Source of the DNA: Tropicimonas isoalkanivorans
Lineage (GTDB): Bacteria > Pseudomonadota > Alphaproteobacteria > Rhodobacterales > Rhodobacteraceae
Length of the DNA: 64,000 nucleotides
NCBI RefSeq assembly: GCF_900112335.1
Contig: NZ_FOLG01000009.1
Coordinates: 144,459-208,458 of the forward strand
Direction of reading: 5' to 3'
The position numbers were made by a program, and so were the translations under genes. Shown here piece by piece: positions 30,179-38,714 of the stretch. Under the pieces are notes generated by a model that was not told the DNA's origin, ran no database searches, and saw nothing but the letters and a program-made list of their open reading frames with translations. Position 1 is the stretch's first letter. Every line of letters starts with the position of its first letter.

Positions 30179-30631
30179 TCAGAAGCGAAGGATGACCGAA
30201 AAGACGATCAGGATCATCAGCACCGTCGGCAACTCGTTCATGATCCGATACGTCCGCCCGGTCAGCCGGAAGTCCCCCGCAATGAAGTCCTTCCGCCGCG
30301 CCGCCAGCCACATGTGGAACCACGTCATCGCCACCACGCCTGCGCCTTTCGTGTAGGGCCACACCGACCCCCAGTCCACGATGCCCGGCGTGAGCACGAG
30401 CGCCAGCCCGAACAGCCATGTGGCAATCATGGACGGGTTCATGATGAGCTTCAGAAGTTTGCGCTCCATCATCTGGAACACGCCGTCCATCTCCGTTCCC
30501 GGCGTCGTCTGCTCAGTGTGGTGCACGAACAGCCGTGGCAGATAGAACAGACCCGCCATCCAGGCAATCACCGAGATCACGTGCAGGGACTTCGTCCAGA
30601 GATAGGAATCCGCAAGCCAGTCCAAGATCAT
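30179..30631 (-). CDS. hemJ: protoporphyrinogen IX oxidase HemJ
   Basis: A 150-residue inner-membrane protein (formerly UPF0093) of the heme pathway that oxidises protoporphyrinogen to protoporphyrin. It has four hydrophobic segments, a conserved His in SLHVISVIAWMAGLFYLPRLFVHH and a conserved Lys/Arg region MMERKLLKLIMNPSM. In relatives hemE lies between hemJ and the origin; here hemJ itself borders the origin region. Confidence 0.93.
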   Translation of the reverse strand: MILDWLADSYLWTKSLHVISVIAWMAGLFYLPRLFVHHTEQTTPGTEMDGVFQMMERKLLKLIMNPSMIATWLFGLALVLTPGIVDWGSVWPYTKGAGVVAMTWFHMWLAARRKDFIAGDFRLTGRTYRIMNELPTVLMILIVFSVILRF

Positions 30632-31044
30632 TGTCGCTCTCCCCCAAGGGCGTCTCCCCCGGGCACCTTAAATAAAAAAGAAGAAGAGAAGAAAAGATGT
30701 AGTTGATGTAGGGCCTGTGGAGATGTGGATTATCGCATCATCCACAGGACGATGAACAGGTTGATGAGTTGTCCCGGAGTTATCATCGCCCGAAGAACAA
30801 CGGGTGTTTTCGTTGTATTTCAGTGTATTGATTAGTTTTTTACTGCGGAGGACTCTGTGCATAACCTGCGAACTCCTGTGGATCGGCCGAGCCGTCCCGC
30901 GAGAGCGGCGTTCTGTTATCCCGGGGCATGAAATCTTGAATGGCTCGGGATGAAGCGACCGGATTGCACATTTCCCAAAACCCATTCAGTTAGACCCACA
31001 CGCCATGCGCCCCTTGTACGCAACCTTTCCACAAGGAGATCCAC
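30632..31044. other. probable chromosomal replication origin (oriC)
   Basis: A 413-base stretch with no credible gene, between hemJ and maf. It holds DnaA-box-like sites: TGTGGATTA (30724-30732), TCATCCACA (30738-30746), TGTGCATAA (30856-30864, exact to TTATNCACA on the other strand), TGTGGATCG (30877-30885) and CTTTCCACA (31025-31033). Two AT-rich tracts could serve as unwinding elements: 30668-30695 (purine-rich, mostly A/G) and 30813-30843. The first two boxes form an inverted pair within CCTGTGG...CCACAGG (30714-30748). Divergent genes on either side and the nearby parAB/mnmG/rho set support an origin. No CtrA site (TTAA-N7-TTAA) is seen. Confidence 0.8.
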
Positions 31045-31656
31045 ATGAGTGCTCCCCCCGTGCCGCGCCTGCTGTTGGCCTCCCGGTCTGAAATCCGTGC
31101 GCAGATGTTGCGGAACGCGGGCGTTGCCTTTGAGGTCCGCTCCGCGCCGGTGGACGAAGAGGCCGTGCGCCTGGGCATGGAGGCCGAAGGCGCCTCTCCG
31201 CGCGACATCGCCGACCAACTCGCGGAGATGAAAGCCGCCCGCGTTGCGGCGCGATCCCCGGAGGACCTCGTGCTCGGTTGCGATCAGGTGCTGGACTTCG
31301 ATGGTCGCGCCCTCGCCAAGCCCCACAGCCCCGAGGAGGCCCGCACCCAGCTCGCCCGCATGTCCGGCAAGCCGCACGACCTCTACTCCGCGGCGGTCCT
31401 CTTTCACCTCGGAACGCCCGTCTGGCGCCACGTCGGCCGGGTCCGGATGCAAATGCGGCCGCTCTCCGACGCCTATATCGCCGCCTATGTCGCCCGAAAC
31501 TGGGACGACATCCGCCATTGCGTCGGCGCTTACCAACTCGAAGCCGAGGGCGCCCGGCTCTTTTCCTCGGTCCAGGGAGACTACTTTTCCGTTCTCGGGC
31601 TTCCGTTACTCCCCCTTCTGGACCATCTTGTCGCCAGGGGAGTCCTCGATACATGA
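31045..31656 (+). CDS. maf: Maf-family nucleotide pyrophosphatase
   Basis: A 203-residue Maf/YceF/YhdE-type pyrophosphatase acting on modified or non-canonical nucleotides. It starts after a near-perfect AAGGAGATCC site. Motifs are [14 protein letters not shown] (N-terminal Ser/Arg), [26 protein letters not shown] (catalytic Asp) and [15 protein letters not shown]. It is the first gene right of the origin; its stop overlaps the aroE ATG by 4 bases. Confidence 0.93.
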   Translation: MSAPPVPRLLLASRSEIRAQMLRNAGVAFEVRSAPVDEEAVRLGMEAEGASPRDIADQLAEMKAARVAARSPEDLVLGCDQVLDFDGRALAKPHSPEEARTQLARMSGKPHDLYSAAVLFHLGTPVWRHVGRVRMQMRPLSDAYIAAYVARNWDDIRHCVGAYQLEAEGARLFSSVQGDYFSVLGLPLLPLLDHLVARGVLDT

Positions 31657-32486
31657 CCGACAAAATACCGCTGGCCGGCGTGATCGGCTCACCGATCGCC
31701 CACTCGCTGTCGCCGCGCCTGCACGGACACTGGCTGAAATCCTACGGGATCAAGGGGTACTACATCCCCATGGACATCGCGCAGGCCCATCTGGACGAGG
31801 CGCTGCGCGCCCTTCCTCGCATGGGCTTCGTGGGGGTCAACGTCACCATTCCTCACAAGGAAACCGTCCTTCGCATTGCCCACGCTGTCACCGACCGTGC
31901 CGCCCTCATCGGCGCGGCGAATACGCTGATCTTCGACAAGGACGGCCGTATCCACGCGGACAACACGGACGGATACGCCTTCCTGGCAAACATGATGCAG
32001 CACTCGCCCGGATGGGAGGCGAAGGACGGCCCAGCCGCCGTCTTTGGCGCAGGGGGCGCGGCGCGAGCAGTCATCAGCGCCCTGCTTGACGCCGGCGCGC
32101 CCGAAATCCGGCTGGCAAACCGAAGCCGTGCCCGCGCCGATGGGCTGCGCGCGGAATTTGGCCCGCGGATCGCCGTGCAGGAGTGGACACAGTCGGCAGA
32201 CATGGTCGAAGGCGCCGCAACCGTGGTCAATACGACGTCTCTCGGCATGGTCGACCAGCCGCCGTTCCCGGTTTCGCTCGACCGGCTCGATCCCTCGGCC
32301 GTTGTGTCGGACCTCGTTTATGTTCCCCTCCGCACGCGATTCCTGGAACTCGCCGCCGCTCGCGGGTGCCAAACGGTGGACGGGCTGGGCATGTTGCTGC
32401 ATCAGGCCACCCCCGGTTTCGAGCGCTGGTTCGGCCGCCGCCCCGCAGTCGACGAGGCGTTGCGCAAGGCGGTGCTGGCCCGATGA
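31653..32486 (+). CDS. aroE: shikimate dehydrogenase AroE
   Basis: A 277-residue NADP-dependent enzyme of the shikimate pathway. Visible are the substrate-binding [12 protein letters not shown], the catalytic Lys in NVTIPHKE, the Asp of NTDGYAF, the nucleotide-binding GAGGAARAV and NRSRARAD (Arg for the NADP phosphate), and [16 protein letters not shown]. It is coupled to maf (ATGA overlap) and to coaE (ATGA overlap). Confidence 0.96.
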   Translation: MTDKIPLAGVIGSPIAHSLSPRLHGHWLKSYGIKGYYIPMDIAQAHLDEALRALPRMGFVGVNVTIPHKETVLRIAHAVTDRAALIGAANTLIFDKDGRIHADNTDGYAFLANMMQHSPGWEAKDGPAAVFGAGGAARAVISALLDAGAPEIRLANRSRARADGLRAEFGPRIAVQEWTQSADMVEGAATVVNTTSLGMVDQPPFPVSLDRLDPSAVVSDLVYVPLRTRFLELAAARGCQTVDGLGMLLHQATPGFERWFGRRPAVDEALRKAVLAR

Positions 32487-33082
32487 CCCGGCCGTTTCTC
32501 ATCGGTCTCACCGGCTCCATCGGCATGGGCAAATCCACCACGGCCGCGATGTTCGCCGACGAAGGGCTTCCGGTCTGGGACGCCGACGCCGCGGTGCATC
32601 GCCTCTACGCTCCGGGCGGCGATGCGGTGGAGCCGATCCGCGCGCTTCGGCCGGAGGCCATTGTCGACGGATCCGTCAGCCGCGGGGCCCTGAACGTTTG
32701 GATCACCGCGGATGAAAGCGCGCTTTCCCGGATTGAGGCGGTGGTGCACCCCCTCGTCGCCGCAGATCGCAAGCGCTTCATGGAAACGGTCGAGGCGCCC
32801 CTCGCCGTCCTCGACGTGCCCTTGTTGTTCGAAACCGGTGCCGACGCGACGATGGACCTGACAGTCGTCGTCTCCGCGCCCTACGCGGAACAACGCCGCC
32901 GGGTGCTCGACCGCCCCGGCATGACGGCGGAGAAGCTGCACAGATTGATGGGCAAGCAGATGCCTGACGCAGAAAAGCGCCGCCGCGCCGACGTGGTGAT
33001 CGACACATCCACCCTGCAGGGCGCCCGCGCCCAGGTGAAGGCCTTGGTGAAGGAGTTGAGAGAGACATGCGCGAAATCGTGA
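32483..33082 (+). CDS. coaE: dephospho-CoA kinase CoaE
   Basis: A 199-residue kinase for the last step of coenzyme A synthesis. The P-loop is [14 protein letters not shown], followed by [17 protein letters not shown] and [11 protein letters not shown]. The ATG overlaps the aroE stop by 4 bases, and dnaQ starts 16 bases before the coaE stop. Confidence 0.96.
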   Translation: MTRPFLIGLTGSIGMGKSTTAAMFADEGLPVWDADAAVHRLYAPGGDAVEPIRALRPEAIVDGSVSRGALNVWITADESALSRIEAVVHPLVAADRKRFMETVEAPLAVLDVPLLFETGADATMDLTVVVSAPYAEQRRRVLDRPGMTAEKLHRLMGKQMPDAEKRRRADVVIDTSTLQGARAQVKALVKELRETCAKS

Positions 33083-33759
33083 TGGATACCGAAACCACCG
33101 GTCTCGACCCGTTCGACGGCCACCGCATCGTCGAAATCGGCGGCGTGGAGCTTGAGAACCACGTTCCCACCGGCCGCACGTACCACCAGTACATCAACCC
33201 GAAACGGGACATGCCGACCGAAGCCTTCGATATCCACGGGATCTCGGGGGAATTTCTCGCCGACAAGCCGCCATTCGAGAAAATCGCCAGGGACTTCGTG
33301 GACTTCGTGGGAGACGCCGTGCTCGTCATCCACAACGCCGCCTTCGACATGAAGTTTCTGAATGCCGAGCTTGAATGGGCGGGCCTCCCGCCGCTGCCCA
33401 TGAAACAGGCCCTCGATACCCTTGCCATCGCCCGCAAGCGTTTCCCGGGCGCGCCGTCCTCACTCGATGCGCTCTGCCGCCGCTTCGGCATCGACAATTC
33501 GGCGCGGACCTACCACGGCGCTCTGCTCGACTCCGAGATTCTCGCCGACGTCTATCTGGAACTCATCGGTGGCCGTCAGCCGGACTTTGCCCTGTCCGCG
33601 ACCCATGCAGGCGGTACGGACTCGCAAGCCACCGCCTGGCGTCCGCGTCCACGCCCGTCTCCGCTGCCGCCCCGGATCACCGAAACGGAGCGCGCCGCGC
33701 ACGCCGCGCTCGTGGACAGTCTCGGCAACGATGCTCTGTGGAAAACCTTCACCGCCTAA
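33067..33759 (+). CDS. dnaQ: DNA polymerase III epsilon subunit (proofreading exonuclease)
   Basis: A 230-residue DEDDh exonuclease. Exo I is [10 protein letters not shown] (Asp7, Glu9), Exo II is [12 protein letters not shown], and Exo III is [15 protein letters not shown] with the general-base His. A Pro/Arg-rich linker ([18 protein letters not shown]) leads to the C-terminal tail that contacts the polymerase alpha subunit. The ATG overlaps coaE by 16 bases. Confidence 0.95.
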   Translation: MREIVMDTETTGLDPFDGHRIVEIGGVELENHVPTGRTYHQYINPKRDMPTEAFDIHGISGEFLADKPPFEKIARDFVDFVGDAVLVIHNAAFDMKFLNAELEWAGLPPLPMKQALDTLAIARKRFPGAPSSLDALCRRFGIDNSARTYHGALLDSEILADVYLELIGGRQPDFALSATHAGGTDSQATAWRPRPRPSPLPPRITETERAAHAALVDSLGNDALWKTFTA

Positions 33760-33796
33760 TGCGCGGCTGCCGGCTTCTTGTGTCTGAAAATATCCT

Positions 33797-33847
33797 CGGG
33801 GGGAGCGTGCCCCGTCAGGGGCGCGCCGGGGGGCAGACGGCCCCCCG
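33797..33847. repeat. GC-rich double hairpin, REP-like, between dnaQ and secB
   Basis: Two adjacent stems: GCCCC-GTCA-GGGGC (33809-33822) and CGGGGGGC-AGACG-GCCCCCCG (33827-33847), preceded by CTCGGGGGGAGC. It lies between convergent dnaQ and secB and should act as a shared transcription end. From memory the string resembles an extragenic palindrome common in Rhodobacteraceae genomes, which would need a genome search to confirm. Confidence 0.5.
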
Positions 33848-33861
33848 TTCGCCGTTGACGA

Positions 33862-34392
33862 TCAGGCGTCCGCCTGGGCCTTCGCGGCCTGCTCTTCCTG
33901 AGCCCGTCGGATCAGTTCCTGACGGTAGAGCGCTACGAAATCCACGTTGTCGAGGTTAAGCGGCGGGAAGCCGCCATCGCGGGTCACGTCGGAGACGATC
34001 CGCCGCACGAACGGGAACAGCATCCGCGGGCACTCGATCAGCAGGAAGGGGTGAAGCTGGTTGTCCGGCACGTTCTCCACCTGGAAAATGCCGCCGTATT
34101 CCAGTTCTAGCAGGAACAGAGGCGCCTCGCTTCCTTTGGACTTCGACTCGATCTTGAACGTGGTCACGACCTCGTACTGGTTCTCGGTCGACCGCTTCTT
34201 GGCGTCGAGGTTCACCTGAACCTGAACATCGGGCTGCATCTCACCGCTCGCGCCTTTCTGCACGACGATGTTCTCGAACGATAGGTCGCGGATGAACTGC
34301 CCCAGGATGCGCATGGAGGGCGATTGCGGCTGCTGGGCCGTCCCGTCGCCGTTGCCTTGCGGTGCGCCGGTGTCAGTGGGTTGATCGGACAT
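33862..34392 (-). CDS. secB: protein-export chaperone SecB
   Basis: A 176-residue chaperone that keeps Sec substrates unfolded and hands them to SecA. Core segments are IRDLSFENI, VQVNLDAKKRS, FKIESKSKG, LLELEYGGIFQVENVP, IECPRMLFPFVRRIVSDVTRDGGFPPLNLDNVDFVALYR. The N-terminus is polar and low in complexity and the C-terminus rich in Ala/Gln. It is convergent with dnaQ and divergent from nothing nearby; fxsA lies upstream in the same direction. Confidence 0.95.
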   Translation of the reverse strand: MSDQPTDTGAPQGNGDGTAQQPQSPSMRILGQFIRDLSFENIVVQKGASGEMQPDVQVQVNLDAKKRSTENQYEVVTTFKIESKSKGSEAPLFLLELEYGGIFQVENVPDNQLHPFLLIECPRMLFPFVRRIVSDVTRDGGFPPLNLDNVDFVALYRQELIRRAQEEQAAKAQADA

Positions 34393-34461
34393 GTTTCTCT
34401 CCCGGAAATGATCTGTAGTCTTGCTGCGGCTCTATCAAAGCGCCGCTTCGGTCTCAACGGC

Positions 34462-34947
34462 TCAATCCTGTGTCCAGCCGGATGGCCCCCGGTGACGCCG
34501 CGGTTCCGGCTCGATTTCGGAGTAATCGCCGTCGATCACATCCTCACGCCGGTCCGGGCCGGCGCGAAACACCCGCCCGCCCACGCTTGCCGAAGACGTC
34601 ACGATGAATCGCGCGCGGATCCACCGGAACGCGGTTTCGCGGGCCTTGGGGACGAGCAAGAGGAACCCGAGTGCATCGGTGAAGAACCCCGGCGTCAGCA
34701 GCAGCGCCCCCGCGAACAGGATCATCGCGCCATGCGCCAGCGGCTCGGTCGGGTCCGTGAGCGTCTCGAAGGAGGATTGCACGCGTCGCAGTACATCGCG
34801 CCCTTGCTGCCTGACCAGCCAGGTGCCCAGAATGGCCGTCAGAACGACGATCAGCAGCGTCCAGCCAAGCCCGAGGAACGAGCCGACCTGGATGAACAGG
34901 GCGATCTCGATCAGCGGAACAGCGATGAACAGTATCAGCAACGGCAT
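34462..34947 (-). CDS. fxsA: FxsA family membrane protein
   Basis: A 161-residue inner-membrane protein (FxsA/YtfL-like, once called suppressor of F exclusion of phage T7). Hydrophobic segments are MPLLILFIAVPLIEIALFIQVG, WTLLIVVLTAILGTWLVRQQG and HGAMILFAGALLLTPGFFTDALGFLLLVP, the last being the family signature. The cytoplasmic C-terminus is charged. Its cellular role is not well defined. It is divergent from timA with a gap of about 100 bases. Confidence 0.9.
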   Translation of the reverse strand: MPLLILFIAVPLIEIALFIQVGSFLGLGWTLLIVVLTAILGTWLVRQQGRDVLRRVQSSFETLTDPTEPLAHGAMILFAGALLLTPGFFTDALGFLLLVPKARETAFRWIRARFIVTSSASVGGRVFRAGPDRREDVIDGDYSEIEPEPRRHRGPSGWTQD

Positions 34948-35052
34948 GCGCTACCTCCCAATAGCCACGTTTGGTAGACTTGTTATCCCTACTCGCCTAC
35001 ATAAGTGCGGTACGGGAAAGATACCAACCCCGCCGCAATAAAGAGGACGTCT

Positions 35053-35721
35053 ATGAGCGCCGCCGTCATCCAGCTCCTGGTCCTTGCCGGGATCGCGATC
35101 TTCCTGATCCTGCGGCTTCGGTCCGTGCTGGGAACCCGCGAGGGATTCGAGAAACCGCCCCTACCACCGGGGGACCGTCCGGCTGGCCGTGCACCGAACC
35201 GCCCGGACCTCGAGGTGATCGAAGGCGGTCCCGACCGCGACATCACCGATCATGTCCCCGAAGGCAGCCCCGCGGCGCAGGCGCTGGCGCAGATGAAGCG
35301 GGTGGAGCCAAGCTTCAACGTGCAGGAATTTCTGCAGGGCGCGCGCGGCGCCTATGAGATGATCCTCATGGCCTTCGAGCACGGCGAACTGGAGCGGATC
35401 GAGCCCTATCTCGACCCGGATGTGCGGGAGGCCTTTGCCCAGGGCATCGCCCAACGGGAAGAGCAGGGTCTCACCATCGATTCCAACTTCGTCGGTGTGC
35501 GGGAACTCGTCCTGACCAAAGCCGACTTTGACCCCAGCACCGATCTGGCGGAAATCACCGTGCGGTTCGTGGGCGAGATGACCCATATCGTGCGGGACGC
35601 GAACGGCACCGTCCTCGAAGGCAGCGAGACCGAGATCAAGCGCCAGCGCGATGTCTGGACCTTTGCCCGCAAGATGGGCATCGGCGATCCGAACTGGCAA
35701 CTCGTCGCCACGGGCGAATGA
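35053..35721 (+). CDS. timA: Tim44-domain membrane protein TimA
   Basis: A 222-residue protein with one N-terminal membrane helix (VIQLLVLAGIAIFLILRL) and a C-terminal Tim44-like domain (FNVQEFLQGARGAYEMILMAFEHGELERIEPYLDPDVREAFAQGI...). It follows AAGAGGACGTCT before the ATG. Homologues in alphaproteobacteria are called TimA by analogy with mitochondrial Tim44; the function is not settled. Its stop overlaps the ATG of mltA. Confidence 0.88.
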   Translation: MSAAVIQLLVLAGIAIFLILRLRSVLGTREGFEKPPLPPGDRPAGRAPNRPDLEVIEGGPDRDITDHVPEGSPAAQALAQMKRVEPSFNVQEFLQGARGAYEMILMAFEHGELERIEPYLDPDVREAFAQGIAQREEQGLTIDSNFVGVRELVLTKADFDPSTDLAEITVRFVGEMTHIVRDANGTVLEGSETEIKRQRDVWTFARKMGIGDPNWQLVATGE

Positions 35722-36722
35722 GCTTCACGCGGCCCGATGGGGCCGCGACACCCACACCGCACGCCAACGCGCCCTCCTCTGCCAAACGCACCCGTCTGTC
35801 TTTCGGCGCGTTGGATGGATGGGAAGATGACGATCACGCCGCCGCCCTGACGGCATTTCGAGCCACCAGCGACCTGCCCGTTGGCCCTCAGTGGCAAGCC
35901 GCCCATCGCGCGGCCCGCGCCGCCACTGACGCGCGCGCCTTTTTCGAGAAGCATTTCGAGCCGGTCCTGATCGGCGCGGTCACGCCCGGCCTTTTCACCG
36001 GCTACTACGAACCCGAACTGGACGGTGCCCTTGCCCCTACGGACCGCTTCCGTGCCCCGATCTACGCCACCCCGCCGGAAATGTCGGCCAGTCCCTGGGC
36101 CACCCGAGCCGAAATCGAGGCCGGCACTCTTCTGACCGGCCAAGGCCTTGAAATTGCGTGGCTCGAAGACCCGGTGGAGGCCTTCTTCCTCCAGATTCAG
36201 GGTTCCGGCCGCATCCGCCTTCCGGACGGCACCGCGATCCGGGTGGGATTCGACGCGAAAAACGGCCACCCCTATCGATCCATCGGACAGGAGCTGGTGC
36301 GCCGAGGCATCTTCGACGCGACCACGGTCTCGGCACAGGCCGTGAAGGACTGGCTGCGCGCCAACCCCGAGGCGGGCCGCCTGCTGATGCAGGTGAACGA
36401 CTCGTTCGTCTTCTTCCGCACCCTTACCGGCATTCCTCCCGACTCCGGCCCGCCCGGCGCTATGGGCCGCCCGGTGACCGCGCATCGTACCCTCGCGGTC
36501 GACCCGGCGTTCACCCCCCTCGGCGCTCCCGTCTGGCTGGAGACCGACGGCCCCGCTCCGATCCGCCGCCTGATGATCGCGCAGGACGTCGGCTCCGCGA
36601 TCAAGGGGCCGCAGCGCGGAGACATCTTCTACGGTACCGGAGCGCACGCTGGCGAAGCGGCGGGAAACATGCGAGATCCCGGTCGCATGATCGTTCTTGA
36701 ACCTGTCAGCCCGCGGACGTGA
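35718..36722 (+). CDS. mltA: MltA-type lytic murein transglycosylase
   Basis: A 334-residue peptidoglycan glycosidase. The MltA domain is clear (GLFTGYYEPELDGA, FFLQIQGSGRIRLPDGTAIRVGFDAKNGHPYRSIGQELVRRG, VNDSFVFFR), as is the C-terminal 3D domain with the catalytic Asp in MIAQDVGSAIKGPQRGDIFYG. Unusually, I see no signal peptide or lipobox: the chosen start MSFTRPDGAATPTPH has no hydrophobic stretch and no better upstream start was found. It overlaps timA by 4 bases and the Smr gene by 4 bases. Confidence 0.9.
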   Translation: MSFTRPDGAATPTPHANAPSSAKRTRLSFGALDGWEDDDHAAALTAFRATSDLPVGPQWQAAHRAARAATDARAFFEKHFEPVLIGAVTPGLFTGYYEPELDGALAPTDRFRAPIYATPPEMSASPWATRAEIEAGTLLTGQGLEIAWLEDPVEAFFLQIQGSGRIRLPDGTAIRVGFDAKNGHPYRSIGQELVRRGIFDATTVSAQAVKDWLRANPEAGRLLMQVNDSFVFFRTLTGIPPDSGPPGAMGRPVTAHRTLAVDPAFTPLGAPVWLETDGPAPIRRLMIAQDVGSAIKGPQRGDIFYGTGAHAGEAAGNMRDPGRMIVLEPVSPRT

Positions 36723-37345
36723 CTCAGCCGATGTCGTCCCGCCGCCCGCCCCGCCGTCTCAGCGAGGACGACCTCGCCATCTGGCGCCAGGTCGCCAAGA
36801 GCGCAACGCCCATGCACGCGGTCCGCCCGACCGCGTCGCCCGCTCCGACCGCGCCGCCCACCTCGCCCCAGGGTGGCCGCACCCAGCCGCCGGAGAGCCT
36901 GCCGGCGTTTACCATCGGGCAGGCCGCGAGCTACGACCGGTCAAAGGGGCACAACCTGTCTCCGACGCTGGAGACGCGCCTCGCCGCGCAACCCGTCCGC
37001 ATGGATCAGAAAACCTTCACCCGCATGAAGCGGGGCAAGCTCCGCCCGAACCGGAAGATCGACCTGCACGGCATGACGCTCGACCGCGCCCATCCTGCGC
37101 TCAGCCGGTTCATCATCGCCGCTCATGCCGATGGCTGCCGCCTCGTTTTGGTGGTTACCGGCAAGGGTCGCACGCACCGCGACGACGACGGGCCGATCCC
37201 CACGCCGCGCGGCGTTTTGCGCAACCAGGTGCCGCAGTGGCTCCGCATGGCACCCCTTGGCGCGCTGGTCCTCCAGGTGACCGAGGCGCACAAGAGCCAC
37301 GGCGGGTCAGGCGCCTACTACGTCTATCTCTCCCGCCGGCGCTAG
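36719..37345 (+). CDS. Smr-domain protein
   Basis: A 208-residue protein with an Arg-rich, Pro-rich N-terminal half and a C-terminal Smr (MutS-related) domain: KIDLHGMTLDRAHPALSRFI, LVLVVTGKGRTHRDDDG, VPQWLRM. Smr domains of this type are linked to nicking of nucleic acid or to ribosome rescue. GTG at 36719 overlaps the mltA stop (GTGA); ATG at 36731 is an alternative without a ribosome site. Its last 39 bases overlap the convergent MFS gene. Confidence 0.88.
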   Translation: MTQPMSSRRPPRRLSEDDLAIWRQVAKSATPMHAVRPTASPAPTAPPTSPQGGRTQPPESLPAFTIGQAASYDRSKGHNLSPTLETRLAAQPVRMDQKTFTRMKRGKLRPNRKIDLHGMTLDRAHPALSRFIIAAHADGCRLVLVVTGKGRTHRDDDGPIPTPRGVLRNQVPQWLRMAPLGALVLQVTEAHKSHGGSGAYYVYLSRRR

Positions 37346-38545
37346 CATCCGCGCCGCCCGCCGGAGCGTGACCGCCGCCAGGGCCGCGGCGGCGACGCAA
37401 TAGAGGGCGATCCACAGCATCTGCTTCTCGAACCCTACTCCGGCATCAATCGCGATCCCTGTCGCGACCGGGCCGACCGCCGTGCCGAAGACGAGCATCG
37501 CCTGCGCCATCGCCTTGATCCCGCCCATGTGCCGCGTTCCATAGAATTCGGCCCAGAAGGCATTCGGCAGGGTGGAGTTTGCCCCCGAGGTGATGCCGAC
37601 GACCGCCATGCCCACGCCAATGCCAAGCAGCCCCTCGCTCCGCGACAGCACGATGAACCCCACGGCCAGCGGCAAGACCAGGAACGGCAGCAACCGGCCT
37701 GTCCCCCACCGATCGAGCGCAATCCCGCTCGCGACCATCGCGGCGACGGCGCTGGCGGTATAGACGGGGAACAGCGCGACAAGTGACAAGTGGCTGATTT
37801 CCTTGATCTCCGCCAGATGCACCTGGTGGAAGAACAGGACCGTCACGAAGGTGGATGGCCCGAGGATCAGCGGCATGACACTCCAGAACACCCAGTTCCG
37901 CAGGACCTGTCCGCGCGTCCAGTGAACGCCGCGCATCCCTGCCGCCGGATTGGACGCCAGATCCGCCTGCGGCGTCCGTTCCCAGCGCAAGAGGGATTGC
38001 AGGATCGGCAGCGTGGCCAGGATCAGCACCGCCGCAAGCACCCACAGGCTCCGCCATCCCGCCACGGCCAGCAAGGCCACGAAGGCAAGCGGCATCAACG
38101 ACTCCCCCAGCGTCACGCCGAGCGAGGCTACTGACAACGCCTTGCCCCGGTTCGCCACGAACCACCGGCTCATGGCGACAATCGCCGTGTGCGTTGTCAT
38201 TCCCTGCCCGGCCAGCCTCAGCGCAAAAATCACGAAGGGCAGTGCCCAGGCGCCCGGCACGGCAGCCATCGCCAGACAGGCAGCGGCAAAGAACGGCAGG
38301 ACGACGAGGATCAACTCGCGCACCCGAAACCTGTCCGTCAGCGTCCCGGCCCAGACCATGACGATGGCCGAGGCCAGCGTGCCCACGGAATAGACCGCGC
38401 CCCAAAGGCCATGGCTTAACCCGAACGCGGCCCGGATCTCGCCCGCGAAAATGGAAATGAAGAATGTCTGCCCGAAGCTGGAACTCAGCGTCAGCAGAAA
38501 GCCGGCCGCCAGCCACGCGGCATTGTCCCGGATAAAGGTGTACAC
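37307..38545 (-). CDS. MFS transporter
   Basis: A 412-residue integral membrane protein with 12 predicted helices. Conserved parts are LTLSSSFGQTFFISIFAGEIRAAFGLSHG near the N-terminus and the cytoplasmic loop 2-3 motif AGTLTDRFRVRE. It may export or import small organic acids; its substrate is not evident. GTG at 38545 with GGGGATCGCC upstream was preferred to the GTG four codons earlier. Its 3' end overlaps the Smr gene by 39 bases on the opposite strand. Confidence 0.85.
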   Translation of the reverse strand: MYTFIRDNAAWLAAGFLLTLSSSFGQTFFISIFAGEIRAAFGLSHGLWGAVYSVGTLASAIVMVWAGTLTDRFRVRELILVVLPFFAAACLAMAAVPGAWALPFVIFALRLAGQGMTTHTAIVAMSRWFVANRGKALSVASLGVTLGESLMPLAFVALLAVAGWRSLWVLAAVLILATLPILQSLLRWERTPQADLASNPAAGMRGVHWTRGQVLRNWVFWSVMPLILGPSTFVTVLFFHQVHLAEIKEISHLSLVALFPVYTASAVAAMVASGIALDRWGTGRLLPFLVLPLAVGFIVLSRSEGLLGIGVGMAVVGITSGANSTLPNAFWAEFYGTRHMGGIKAMAQAMLVFGTAVGPVATGIAIDAGVGFEKQMLWIALYCVAAAALAAVTLRRAARMLAPAGEIDVVGA

Positions 38546-38672
38546 GGCGATCCCCACAGTATGGTTGCGATGGGGAGATCCGGTCCTGTCGGTACCCGTT
38601 GCGCCAACCGAACACCGCAGTGCCCCGGCGGCCGCAAGCCCCTTCGCTCCCTGTGTACCCTGCCCGTTCCGC

Positions 38673-38699
38673 CGCCGCCATGCCCTCGTGACGGCGGCG
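38673..38699 (-). terminator. hairpin after hslU
   Basis: Inverted repeat CGCCGCC (38673-38679) / GGCGGCG (38693-38699) with a 13-base loop, 15 bases past the hslU stop. No T-run; candidate only. Confidence 0.35.
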
Positions 38700-38714
38700 A
38701 CGCCGATCGGCGGA

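Noticed and set aside
30668..30985. Small open frame of 105 codons across the origin region
   Set aside because: It has no ribosome site, an odd composition (poly-Phe end) and lies over DnaA-box-like sites.
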